Positions 36,812 to 44,091 of a stretch of DNA of 64,000 bases are shown piece by piece (positions within the stretch are counted from its first letter, which is position 1; every line of letters begins with the position of its first letter). Under the pieces are notes generated by a model that worked only from the letters and a program-made list of their open reading frames with translations, was not told the origin of the DNA and ran no database searches. Source of the stretch: Thalassotalea agarivorans (GTDB taxonomy: Bacteria; Pseudomonadota; Gammaproteobacteria; Enterobacterales; Alteromonadaceae); contig NZ_AP027363.1 in the NCBI RefSeq assembly GCF_030295955.1, forward strand, positions 2,170,001 to 2,234,000, in the 5' to 3' direction. Made by a program: the position numbers and the translations under genes.

Positions 36812-38224
36812 TTAGCTATTTGCTATACGCTCTTCAATAAATGCAATAGCCATATCTATTCGAGCTAACACTTTATCTTTGTCTAGTAGTGCAAGCGTGA
36901 TATCAAGCGATGGAGAGTTACCTGCGCCCGTTGCGGCAACACGTAAAGGCATGCCTACTTTACCCATACCTACTTCAAGTTGCTCTGCCGTAGCATTGAT
37001 AGCAGCATGAATGTCTGCAGCGTTCCAGTCGGCTAATGCTGATAGCTTTTCTTTAATGACTTGCAATGGTTCTAGTGCTACCGCGCGTAAATGCTTTTTA
37101 GCAGCATTGGCGTCAAACTCTGTAAAGTCGACATAAAAATAACGGCTAATTTCTGCCATTTCTTTCAATGTTTTTACGCGATCCGCCTGTACTTTAACGA
37201 TCTCTTCTAGCGCTGGACCATTTGCAACATCAACACCCTGGTTTTCCATATGCCATGCAAGATGCTTAGCTACATAGGAAGGAGCAAGTGTCTTCATGTA
37301 ATGTTGGTTAACCCAAACAAGCTTATCTGTGTTGAACGCAGAAGGTGCGCGGTTACAACCTGTTAAATCAAATAACTCGATCATTTCTTCACGAGAAAAT
37401 ATTTCCTGATCGCCATGTGACCAACCTAGACGAACTAGATAGTTAAGTAGCGCTTCTGGTAAATAACCATCATCGCGATACTGCATAACGCCAACAGCAC
37501 CATGACGCTTAGATAATCGCTTGCCATCGTCACCCAAAATCATTGGAATGTGCGCGTATTCAGGTAATGGAGCGCCTAGCGCTTGTAAAATGTTAATTTG
37601 TCTTGGCGTATTATTAACATGATCATCACCACGAATAACGTGTGTAATGCCCATATCCCAATCGTCAACAACGACCGTAAGATTATACGTAGGCGTGCCG
37701 TCTGAGCGTGCAATAATCAGATCATCAAGTTCTTGGTTATTAATAACAATATCGCCTTTAACCAAGTCTTTAATAACAACATCGCCTTCTAGCGGGTTCT
37801 TAAAACGTATAACGTATGGTTCACCTTCAGGGTAATCTGTTCTGTTACGCCATTTCCCGTTGTATTTTTCTTTTTCGCCTTTAGCACGCGCTTCTTCACG
37901 CATCGCTTCAACTTCTTCAGGTGTGCTATAACAGCGATAAGCATCACCTTGCTCAATTAACTGAGCGATGACTTCTTTGTAACGGTCAAAGCGTTTGGTC
38001 TGAAAAAATGGACCTTGCGTCCAGGTTAAATTAAGCCAGTTCATACCATCCATAATGGCGTCTACTGACTCCTGCGTTGAACGCTCAAGGTCTGTATCTT
38101 CAATACGTAATACAAATTCGCCGCCGTTTTTCTGGGCGTATAACCAACTGTATAGAGCTGTTCTTGCTCCACCTACATGTAAGTACCCTGTTGGGCTTGG
38201 CGCAAATCGCGTCGTTAATGTCAT
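36812..38224 (-). CDS. gltX: Glutamate--tRNA ligase
   Basis: Class I aminoacyl-tRNA synthetase, 470 residues. The HIGH-type motif is [12 protein letters not shown] and the KMSKS-type motif is [12 protein letters not shown]. The zinc-like region with [20 protein letters not shown] is visible. GAGATAAAC precedes the ATG. It is divergent from the tRNA-Val cluster. Confidence 0.97.
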   Translation of the reverse strand: MTLTTRFAPSPTGYLHVGGARTALYSWLYAQKNGGEFVLRIEDTDLERSTQESVDAIMDGMNWLNLTWTQGPFFQTKRFDRYKEVIAQLIEQGDAYRCYSTPEEVEAMREEARAKGEKEKYNGKWRNRTDYPEGEPYVIRFKNPLEGDVVIKDLVKGDIVINNQELDDLIIARSDGTPTYNLTVVVDDWDMGITHVIRGDDHVNNTPRQINILQALGAPLPEYAHIPMILGDDGKRLSKRHGAVGVMQYRDDGYLPEALLNYLVRLGWSHGDQEIFSREEMIELFDLTGCNRAPSAFNTDKLVWVNQHYMKTLAPSYVAKHLAWHMENQGVDVANGPALEEIVKVQADRVKTLKEMAEISRYFYVDFTEFDANAAKKHLRAVALEPLQVIKEKLSALADWNAADIHAAINATAEQLEVGMGKVGMPLRVAATGAGNSPSLDITLALLDKDKVLARIDMAIAFIEERIANS

Positions 38225-38400
38225 GTTTATCTCGCTAAAAGCTAAAGTTTTGCCTTAAAAATTGCGACGTATTTTATCAGGCTAACGCAAACAATACACT
38301 AGTAAAAAGAGCGCGACGCTTAATTTAAGGTCAATTTGATTATTTTTAAATCGAACAAATAAAAGATTTGGAAAAAATACGTTTTTTTACTTAGTTTTTG

Positions 38401-38428
38401 TTGACAGCTTTTTCCATCTCCCTATAAT
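38401..38428 (+). promoter_or_regulatory. Strong sigma70 promoter of tRNA-Val cluster
   Basis: Exact consensus TTGACA (38401-38406) and TATAAT (38423-38428) with a 16-bp spacer. Transcription should start a few bases before the first tRNA. Confidence 0.88.
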
Positions 38429-38444
38429 ACGCCCCCACAGAGAC

Positions 38445-38520
38445 GGACGATTAGCTCAGTTGGGAGAGCACCGCCCTTACAAGGCGGGGGTCACTGGTTC
38501 AAGCCCAGTATCGTCCACCA
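38445..38520 (+). tRNA. tRNA-Val(TAC), copy 1
   Basis: 76 nt. Acceptor arm GGACGAT / ATCGTCC, D arm GCTC..GAGC, anticodon loop CTTACAA (TAC), T loop TTCAAGC, CCA encoded. Copies 2 and 3 are identical. Confidence 0.97.
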
Positions 38521-38538
38521 CTTCTCTGTTCCTATGAT

Positions 38539-38614
38539 GGACGATTAGCTCAGTTGGGAGAGCACCGCCCTTACAAGGCGGGGGTCACTGGTTCAAGCCC
38601 AGTATCGTCCACCA
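38539..38614 (+). tRNA. tRNA-Val(TAC), copy 2
   Basis: Identical to copy 1; 18-bp spacer. Same transcript from the promoter at 38401. Confidence 0.97.
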
Positions 38615-38633
38615 ACTTCTCTGTTCCTACGAT

Positions 38634-38709
38634 GGACGATTAGCTCAGTTGGGAGAGCACCGCCCTTACAAGGCGGGGGTCACTGGTTCAAGCCCAGTAT
38701 CGTCCACCA
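38634..38709 (+). tRNA. tRNA-Val(TAC), copy 3
   Basis: Identical to copies 1 and 2; 19-bp spacer. Its CCA end is the start of the tandem array that follows. Confidence 0.97.
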
Positions 38710-38855
38710 AATTTCATCATTATATGATTCAATAGCCATAGGCTGTAAGCTTTATGCTGTATGTAGGTTTAAACGTTATAGCTGATAGCTGTTAACCTAT
38801 AGCCAACGCATTTTATGCGTTTGAGCACCGCCCGCTTATTCAATGCCCGGACCAA

Positions 38856-38886
38856 GTCACTGGTTCAAGCCCAGTATCGTCCACCA
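38856..38886 (+). pseudogene. tRNA-Val 3' fragment, unit A
   Basis: 31 bases identical to the variable-loop end, T arm, acceptor 3' strand and CCA of the upstream tRNA-Val genes. Confidence 0.88.
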
Positions 38887-39032
38887 AATTTCATCATTAT
38901 ATGATTCAATAGCCATAGGCTGTAAGTTCTATGCTGTATGTAGGTTTAAACGCTATAGCTGATAGCTGTTAACCTAAAGCCAACGCATTTTATGCGTTTG
39001 AGCACCGCCCGCTTATTCAATGCCCGGACCAA

Positions 39033-39062
39033 GTCACTGGTTCAAGCCCAGTTCAATCACCA
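39033..39062 (+). pseudogene. Degenerate tRNA-Val 3' fragment, unit B
   Basis: Same fragment as in unit A, but the acceptor strand is changed (CAGTTCAATCACCA in place of CAGTATCGTCCACCA); the T arm is intact. Confidence 0.85.
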
Positions 39063-39201
39063 AATTTCATCATTATATGATTCAATAGCCCTAAGTTCTA
39101 TGCTGTATGTAGGTTTAAACGTTACAGCTGATAGCAGTTAACCTATAGCCAACGCATTTCATGCGTTTGAGCACCGCCTGCTTATTCAATGCCCGATCCA
39201 A

Positions 39202-39232
39202 GTCACTGGTTCAAGCCCAGTATCGTCCACCA
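39202..39232 (+). pseudogene. tRNA-Val 3' fragment, unit C
   Basis: 31-base exact copy of the tRNA-Val 3' end. Confidence 0.88.
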
Positions 39233-39407
39233 AATTTTCGTTTCTTCGAAACTCAAAAGCTCTATGCTCTAAGCTCTAAGCCCTAAGTTCTAAGTTCTAA
39301 GCCCTAAGTTCTAAGCTGTATGCTGTATGCTGTATTTAGGTTTAAACGTTATAGCTGATAGCTGTTAACCTATAGCCAACGCATTTCATGCGTTTGCGCG
39401 CAATGCG
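39233..39407 (+). repeat. Partial fourth unit with heptamer expansion
   Basis: The array ends with a diverged unit that lacks the tRNA tail. At 39259-39335 eleven 7-bp repeats run in tandem (GCTCTAA, GCCCTAA, GTTCTAA and GCTGTAT variants). At 39329-39396 it rejoins the unit sequence (TTTAAACGTTATAGCTG to ATGCGTTTG). Immediately after comes the end of the HlyD-family gene. The heptamers look like slippage of the GCTGTAT/GCTTTAT motif present once or twice in units A-C. Confidence 0.85.
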
Positions 39408-40355
39408 CTACATTGCAGACAAAAATGCTTTTGCTGAGTGTAGTCGTACAGTAGCGCCACCTATGATATCTACGAAACCTAGCAAGGGGCTCGGCTTTTC
39501 TGCACTAATCCATGCACTGCCGGTAGCACCAATGGGTAACATAGCTGCTGTTTCGCTATCCATTTCTAACACCACAATTCGACCTTTTGCGCTCATTCCC
39601 TTGCCAACAAACTGAGTCAAGCTCTCTTCTTGCGGCAACAATGTACCGGTTGTTTCACCCTTGGCCGTGCCGATCGATTTTACCCTTGCTCTAAAGACAT
39701 GGCCTGCATGAGAATCTACATAAAATTCAGCAAATTGGCCTGCTTTAACAAAAGGGTATGCCTGCTCTGGAATCCGCATTTGTACAAACTTCTTAGATGT
39801 ATCATAAATATGGAGCGAACCAATAACCGTGCCGTCGGCAATCATAACTAACGATACTTTGCCATCAAAAGGCGCTTCAACCGTATAGTCGTCTAACGAT
39901 ACTTCTAGACTATGAAGCTGCTCTTCTAAGTCTGTCACTTTGTTTCTAGCGTCATCTAGTTCAGCCTGTGACGCATACTGCCCGATTTTCTCGAGTCGCT
40001 TCAACTCAATATCGGCCAATGCCAATTCAGATTCTACCGCCCTTATATCTGACTGCACATAGGTGTCATAGAGCGTATACAACAACTCACCTTTTTTCAC
40101 ATACTGATTATGTTCTACAAAAACGTGTTTAACCTGAAAGCCAACCGCAGGTGACATCACTGCGTGCGGCGCCCTAACTTGTGTTGACTTTGTAAAGTCG
40201 ACAGGCGACCAAAATCGATTCGCTACAAGTAATGAGAAGGCAATAAGTACGCCAAAAGATACTGCAGTAAATACATTGCGAGGGCGCGTTTTAATGACAC
40301 CAAACTTAAACAACAACCACATTACTAAACAGTAGGGTAATAATAATTCCTTCAT
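39408..40355 (-). CDS. HlyD-family membrane fusion protein (YiaV/YibH-like)
   Basis: 315 residues. One N-terminal membrane anchor region (FTAVSFGVLIAFSLLVANRFW), a biotinyl-lipoyl-like half (APHAVMSPAVGFQVKHVFVEHNQYVKKGELLYTL), a central coiled-coil hairpin (IRAVESELALADIELKRLEK), the second lipoyl half (YTVEAPFDGKVSLVMIADG) and a beta-barrel part. Such proteins link inner-membrane pumps to an outer-membrane channel. Here the partner is a DUF3302 protein, the E. coli YiaW-YiaV arrangement, rather than an ordinary pump. The ATG overlaps the end of that gene region, with AAGGAGAATGAT in front. Its 3' end borders the repeat array. Confidence 0.83.
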   Translation of the reverse strand: MKELLLPYCLVMWLLFKFGVIKTRPRNVFTAVSFGVLIAFSLLVANRFWSPVDFTKSTQVRAPHAVMSPAVGFQVKHVFVEHNQYVKKGELLYTLYDTYVQSDIRAVESELALADIELKRLEKIGQYASQAELDDARNKVTDLEEQLHSLEVSLDDYTVEAPFDGKVSLVMIADGTVIGSLHIYDTSKKFVQMRIPEQAYPFVKAGQFAEFYVDSHAGHVFRARVKSIGTAKGETTGTLLPQEESLTQFVGKGMSAKGRIVVLEMDSETAAMLPIGATGSAWISAEKPSPLLGFVDIIGGATVRLHSAKAFLSAM

Positions 40356-40356
40356 A

Positions 40357-40665
40357 TCATTCTCCTTTTAACCAAGTGCGTAAAGCGGTGTAATCTATTG
40401 CCATCAATAAAATGGCAAGAATCCAAAGCGGTTTGAAAAACAAGCCACATATACTGAGCCAAAAAATTAAGTTTGCTTGAGGTAAGCCTTTTTCTTTCGC
40501 TATTTTTTTGGGAATACAGTGCAGCTGCCATAACTTCCAAGCGACGAAAGCAAAAATGCCTGTCGTCACGATGATAATGACCCAAAAAAAGGCAACGCTG
40601 TCGAGCAATGCCATTACGCTGGGTAACTCGTTGTAAGCTAACGACGTTTCATGAATGTTCATCAT
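40357..40665 (-). CDS. DUF3302 inner-membrane protein (YiaW-like)
   Basis: 102 residues, two to three membrane segments (FFWVIIIVTTGIFAFVAWKLW, LIFWLSICGLFFKPLWILAILLMAIDY) with a basic loop HCIPKKIAKEKGLPQAN typical of DUF3302. AGGAG precedes the double ATG at 40665. One base separates its stop from the HlyD-family start, so the two are an operon and probably a membrane complex. Confidence 0.72.
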   Translation of the reverse strand: MMNIHETSLAYNELPSVMALLDSVAFFWVIIIVTTGIFAFVAWKLWQLHCIPKKIAKEKGLPQANLIFWLSICGLFFKPLWILAILLMAIDYTALRTWLKGE

Positions 40666-40811
40666 TAAAACTCCTAACCGAAATACTTAAACGAATACTG
40701 CAACAAACGCTAAATAGCGTGTTATTCGTGGTGTATTGATTAGTGTAATGAGTTTAAATTATGATTAGAAACGACTTAGAGAAATAGGTGTTATGCGTTT
40801 AGGTAATATTG

Positions 40812-40839
40812 TTAAAAAGCGCGAGATCGCGCTTTTTAA
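40812..40839 (-). terminator. Terminator of the 125-residue unknown gene
   Basis: 13-bp perfect stem TTAAAAAGCGCGA / TCGCGCTTTTTAA around GA. It overlaps the stop codon of the leftward gene. Confidence 0.82.
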
Positions 40840-41213
40840 TGGCGGGTGTCGTCTAGTTGTTCACGTATTTGGTGTGTTGTTTTGATTAACTGAGTAATGA
40901 ACAATTTATCTTTATGCGCTAAAGCAGCCTTGCTTTGTGCTTCTCGCACAGCATCTGAATCGATCAACAGATGAAACTTACCTTGCTGGTACATTTTTAA
41001 CTTAATCTCTAGCATTTGTAGGCGCATAGAAGTTTCTAGCTGAGCTTGAGATTCAGTATCATTTCTTTCCCAGGTTTTTTCGATATTTTCAGCAACCTTG
41101 AGTACCAAGTTTTCAAAGATTTCTCGATTATAAAAGCGATCTGTAGTCTTTGGTTGATACGCTGTTTCAATTGAAGTCTTCATGTGATCAATATTCTGTA
41201 TAGTCAATTTCAT
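40836..41213 (-). CDS. Unknown helical protein
   Basis: 125 residues, mostly charged and helical (IFENLVLKVAENIEKTWERND, LQMLEIKLKMYQQ, AALAHKDKLFITQLIKTTHQIREQLDD), no signal peptide or membrane segment. GGAGCC before the ATG is an acceptable ribosome site, and its own terminator supports a real gene. No family recognised. Confidence 0.7.
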   Translation of the reverse strand: MKLTIQNIDHMKTSIETAYQPKTTDRFYNREIFENLVLKVAENIEKTWERNDTESQAQLETSMRLQMLEIKLKMYQQGKFHLLIDSDAVREAQSKAALAHKDKLFITQLIKTTHQIREQLDDTRH

Positions 41214-41546
41214 CGCATGGCTCCTTTCACTTTTTTAACAATTGGCCATCAATGTAGAAGGCATTTTCAGATTTTAAAAGTATAGCAACTGCTCTATTAA
41301 CAAAGTTACCACAGCAAGTTACAAGCATTTACAGTTTCATTTTGATGTTCTGGAATAATGTCATCCTAGAAAATTGCCGCCGCAAATTAGTATTAACTTT
41401 TTTTTTACAAATTGGACTAAGCTAAATAAGAAGTGTAATATTTTTAGTAAGTTATGCTATTTGAAACAACTAATTGATACGGCAATACATTGAGTTAAAT
41501 GTATTACGCGCTAAATAGTCGCGTTTAAATGATGGAGTATTTACCA
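41214..41546. other. Intergenic region upstream of pilin cluster
   Basis: About 330 bp between divergent units, AT-rich. It must hold the pilin promoter. A TTGAAA at 41461 is a possible -35 element but no convincing -10 follows; I saw no sigma54 pair. Confidence 0.4.
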
Positions 41547-42071
41547 ATGAAGCATTCAAAAGGTTTCACATTAATCGAATTAGTCGTTGTTATTGTTGTT
41601 TTAGGTGTATTAGCAGTCACTGCTGCACCACGATTTATAGATTTGCAATCAGACGCTCGTATAGCCACCCTACAAGGTCTTAAAGCCGCAATTATAGACG
41701 GCGCAGATTTAACCTATTCAAAAGCTTTAGTAGATGGCGTAGAGAGTGAGTCGGACGCAAGTGTGCAAAATCCTTCGTCACCAAATGGGTTTATAGTGAC
41801 TCACTTCGGTTACCCCAATGCAGTATTTAATTTAGGTATATCACAGGCCATTGATATCGACATGGCCGACTGGGCAACGGCATCAAATGTTGATCACCCT
41901 AATGGCGATCCCGGACTATATGCAGAAGGGATCACACTGATTGAGCTAACAAATGGGGGGGCAGATGTTGACGAAGCCACGCTAAAAGCGACAAACTGTT
42001 ATATAGTATATGGAGAGTCACCTGCACAAGGTGAGCAACCCCAAATTGAGATGGTTACAACAGGCTGTTAA
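41547..42071 (+). CDS. MSHA-like type IV pilin, paralogue 1
   Basis: 174 residues. The leader MKHSKG is cut before Phe in FTLIELVVVIVVLGVLAV, with Glu5 for assembly, the prepilin peptidase signature. Two Cys near the C-terminus (ATNCYIVYGES and TTGC at the end) should form the D-loop disulfide. The ATG at 41547 has TGGAG nine bases upstream. First of three related pilins; its stop overlaps the S4-domain gene start (TAATG). Confidence 0.88.
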   Translation: MKHSKGFTLIELVVVIVVLGVLAVTAAPRFIDLQSDARIATLQGLKAAIIDGADLTYSKALVDGVESESDASVQNPSSPNGFIVTHFGYPNAVFNLGISQAIDIDMADWATASNVDHPNGDPGLYAEGITLIELTNGGADVDEATLKATNCYIVYGESPAQGEQPQIEMVTTGC

Positions 42072-42364
42072 TGGAATCAGGAAATCATTATGAAGTTCAA
42101 TTGGAAAGCGAACCAATTGAACTGTACAAACTACTTAAAATTGCCGATTTAGTATCAGGCGGTGGCGAGGCAAAAATCGTTATCAGTGAAGGATATGTGT
42201 ATTTAAACGGCGAAGTTGAAACACAGAAACGAAAGAAAATATATAACGGCGATGTGATTGAGTTTAATGGTGATGTACTCACCTTAACCGTAGCAAACAT
42301 ATCACCACAAGCAGCACCAAAACAAAAAGCAACACCCAAAAAAAGAAAACCAATTAATTTCTAA
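42071..42364 (+). CDS. S4-domain RNA-binding protein (YbcJ-like)
   Basis: 97 residues. Core LYKLLKIADLVSGGGEAKIVISEGYVYLNGEVETQKRKKIYNGDVIEF is the S4 fold of the YbcJ family, followed by a basic Lys/Pro-rich tail (KQKATPKKRKPINF). It likely binds structured RNA in the cytoplasm. Its start overlaps the stop of pilin 1 by one base and pilin 2 starts 11 bp after it, so it sits inside the pilin operon although it has no known role in pilus assembly. Confidence 0.85.
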   Translation: MESGNHYEVQLESEPIELYKLLKIADLVSGGGEAKIVISEGYVYLNGEVETQKRKKIYNGDVIEFNGDVLTLTVANISPQAAPKQKATPKKRKPINF

Positions 42365-42375
42365 CGGGGGTCATT

Positions 42376-42891
42376 ATGACTAACAGAAATAAGGGATTTA
42401 CATTAATCGAGCTAGTTGTTGTTATCGTTATTCTAGGTATATTAGCTGTTACGGTCTTACCAAGGTTTGTTAACCTGCAAGATGACGCAAGAAAAGAAGT
42501 ACTGCACGGCCTAAAGGCCGCTGTCATTGACGCCGCAGAAATGGTTTACGATAAGGCAGTGATTGAAGGCAAAGATGCGACACATAATAAAGTCGATATA
42601 GGCGGTGGTAACGAGATCGTCACACTTTATGGTTACCCTTTTGCTGTTGGCACAAATGGAATTCTGGGTGCTATCGATATCGACCCGTCCGAATGGGTAA
42701 CCGCTAACGAATTTAATAATATGGGAGCTAACAATACCGACGTAGCTATGGTGTTTGGCTTTCCTTCGCTGTTAACAGGTAGCAAAACTAAATCTGCTGC
42801 CGACATAAAAGCCACCAAATGCTTTCTCTCTTATGGCGATTCATCAGGAAATAAAAAGTACATTATCATTTTAGAAGATAGTGGTTGTTAA
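42376..42891 (+). CDS. MSHA-like type IV pilin, paralogue 2
   Basis: 171 residues. Leader MTNRNKG then FTLIELVVVIVILGILAVTVLPRFVNLQDDARKEV; Glu5 present; C-terminal Cys pair (TKCFLSYGDSSG and DSGC). The shared body motif GYPFAVGTNGILGAIDIDPSEW also occurs in pilin 3. CGGGGGTC precedes the ATG. Confidence 0.9.
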   Translation: MTNRNKGFTLIELVVVIVILGILAVTVLPRFVNLQDDARKEVLHGLKAAVIDAAEMVYDKAVIEGKDATHNKVDIGGGNEIVTLYGYPFAVGTNGILGAIDIDPSEWVTANEFNNMGANNTDVAMVFGFPSLLTGSKTKSAADIKATKCFLSYGDSSGNKKYIIILEDSGC

Positions 42892-42904
42892 AAAAGGAGA
42901 CGAC

Positions 42905-43423
42905 ATGGATTTAAACGCTAAACGCGGCGGTTTCACTTTAGTTGAAATGATCGTAGTTATCGTCATTTTAGGCATACTAGCTGTCACTGTGCTGCCTAAA
43001 TTTATTAATATTCAGGATGACGCTCGCAAAGCAACCTTGCATCAACTTAAAGGCAGTTTTAAAGAAACTGCTGAGTTAGTCTACGAAAAAGCTGTTATAG
43101 AAAACAAAACCAGTGGTGTTTCTAGGGTCGAAGTATCAAAAAATCTAATTATAGAAACGCTACACGGCTACCCTATATCCGTTGGCAACAAAGGCATACT
43201 CCAAGCAATGAATGTAGACCAATCTGAATGGATTGTATTAAATACGCTTGAAAAAGGTAGCAATGGATTGGACTACATAAGCGTGTATATGACTTTTCCT
43301 AAGCTAGTTGCAAGCGCTAAGCCAGGCTTGGATGAAGTAAAAGCCACTAACTGCTATGTTAGCTACGGCGAAGCAAAAGCAGACATGAAATATCGATTAG
43401 AAATGGTCGATACCGGCTGTTAA
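42905..43423 (+). CDS. MSHA-like type IV pilin, paralogue 3
   Basis: 172 residues. Leader MDLNAKRGG then FTLVEMIVVIVILGILAV; Glu5 present; C-terminal Cys pair (TNCYVSYGEAK and DTGC). The ATG at 42905 follows GGAGACGAC; the ATG eight codons upstream lies in the previous gene. Closest to pilin 2. Confidence 0.9.
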   Translation: MDLNAKRGGFTLVEMIVVIVILGILAVTVLPKFINIQDDARKATLHQLKGSFKETAELVYEKAVIENKTSGVSRVEVSKNLIIETLHGYPISVGNKGILQAMNVDQSEWIVLNTLEKGSNGLDYISVYMTFPKLVASAKPGLDEVKATNCYVSYGEAKADMKYRLEMVDTGC

Positions 43424-43430
43424 AGCAATG

Positions 43431-43448
43431 CCCCAGCATGTGCTGGGG
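43431..43448 (+). terminator. Possible terminator after pilin operon
   Basis: CCCCAGCA / TGCTGGGG stem around TG, 7 bp after the pilin 3 stop. There is no T run, so intrinsic termination is uncertain. Confidence 0.45.
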
Positions 43449-43471
43449 TTAGACAGCACATGCACTGCAGG

Positions 43472-43966
43472 TTAGGTACGTTTTTTCAACGATTTTTGCC
43501 AAAAGATGGCCTGCCCCATACTCGCGTCTAATTCATAAGGTTTATATCCAGCCTTCTCATAAACACGCTTGGCTCGCTCATTTCCTGCCAACACTTCTAA
43601 CGTCATCTTACAGCAATTCGCGTCAAGCGCATGCGCTTCAGCAGCTTTCATCAACGCACTACCTACACCTAGCCCTCTGACATCTTCTACAACAACAAGG
43701 TCGTGAATATTAAGCAAAGGAGCCGCGGCAAAGGTAGAAAAGCCGAAAACACAATTCGCTAAACCAACAGGCTTATCAGTTTGATAAGCAAGAAAACTAA
43801 CCACATTGTTTTGTTGCTGCAGCGCTGGAATTAACTTTTCAATGGTTTCCTGTGCAATTGCTTCTCCGCCCCCCATTGGGTCGCTGGCATAGTGCTGCAT
43901 CATGGTAATCAAATCTGCTGCTTGCTGCTTGTCATCATAATTTACTAGTAAGATGTTAATCGACAT
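43472..43966 (-). CDS. GNAT-family N-acetyltransferase
   Basis: 164 residues. Acetyl-CoA motif VEDVRGLGVGSALMKAAEAHA and the C-terminal AGNERAKRVYEKAGYKP are typical of GNAT enzymes. The ATG at 43966 (MSINILLVN) has GAGAG upstream; the frame extends to 44134 but that part overlaps the proS start and looks non-coding. Substrate unknown. Divergent from proS. Confidence 0.85.
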   Translation of the reverse strand: MSINILLVNYDDKQQAADLITMMQHYASDPMGGGEAIAQETIEKLIPALQQQNNVVSFLAYQTDKPVGLANCVFGFSTFAAAPLLNIHDLVVVEDVRGLGVGSALMKAAEAHALDANCCKMTLEVLAGNERAKRVYEKAGYKPYELDASMGQAIFWQKSLKKRT

Positions 43967-44091
43967 TCCTGCTCTCACATTGTTTTCTGGATTAATCCAA
44001 TAATTTCGACTCAATTTATAGGCTAAATGCTTTTTTAGCAACGCCTTGCCTGATAGAATATCGCCACTTTTTTGACTTTTGGAACATATTA

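Larger units (their letters stand above)
38710..39232 (+). repeat. Tandem array of three ~175-bp units each ending in a tRNA-Val 3' half
   Basis: Unit A 38710-38886 (177 bp), unit B 38887-39062 (176 bp), unit C 39063-39232 (170 bp), head to tail directly after tRNA-Val copy 3. Each begins AATTTCATCATTATATGA, then has GCTGTA/GCTGAT-rich sequence, an AACGCAT/ATGCGTT hairpin, a GAGCACCGCC piece from the tRNA D/anticodon region, about 20 bases of unrelated sequence, and the last 31 bases of tRNA-Val including CCA. The 31-base tail is exact in A and C and altered near its end in B. No 5' acceptor strand is present, so these are not complete tRNAs. Confidence 0.9.

Noticed and set aside
38445-39400. 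CRISPR array
   Set aside because: The repeats are tRNA genes and ~175-bp tandem units, with no short repeat/unique spacer alternation and no cas genes.
38445-39407. Prophage or genomic island attachment site with an adjacent element
   Set aside because: No integrase, transposase or phage gene lies within the window next to the tRNA cluster; only the 3'-end duplications point that way, so it is kept as a hypothesis and not as a feature.
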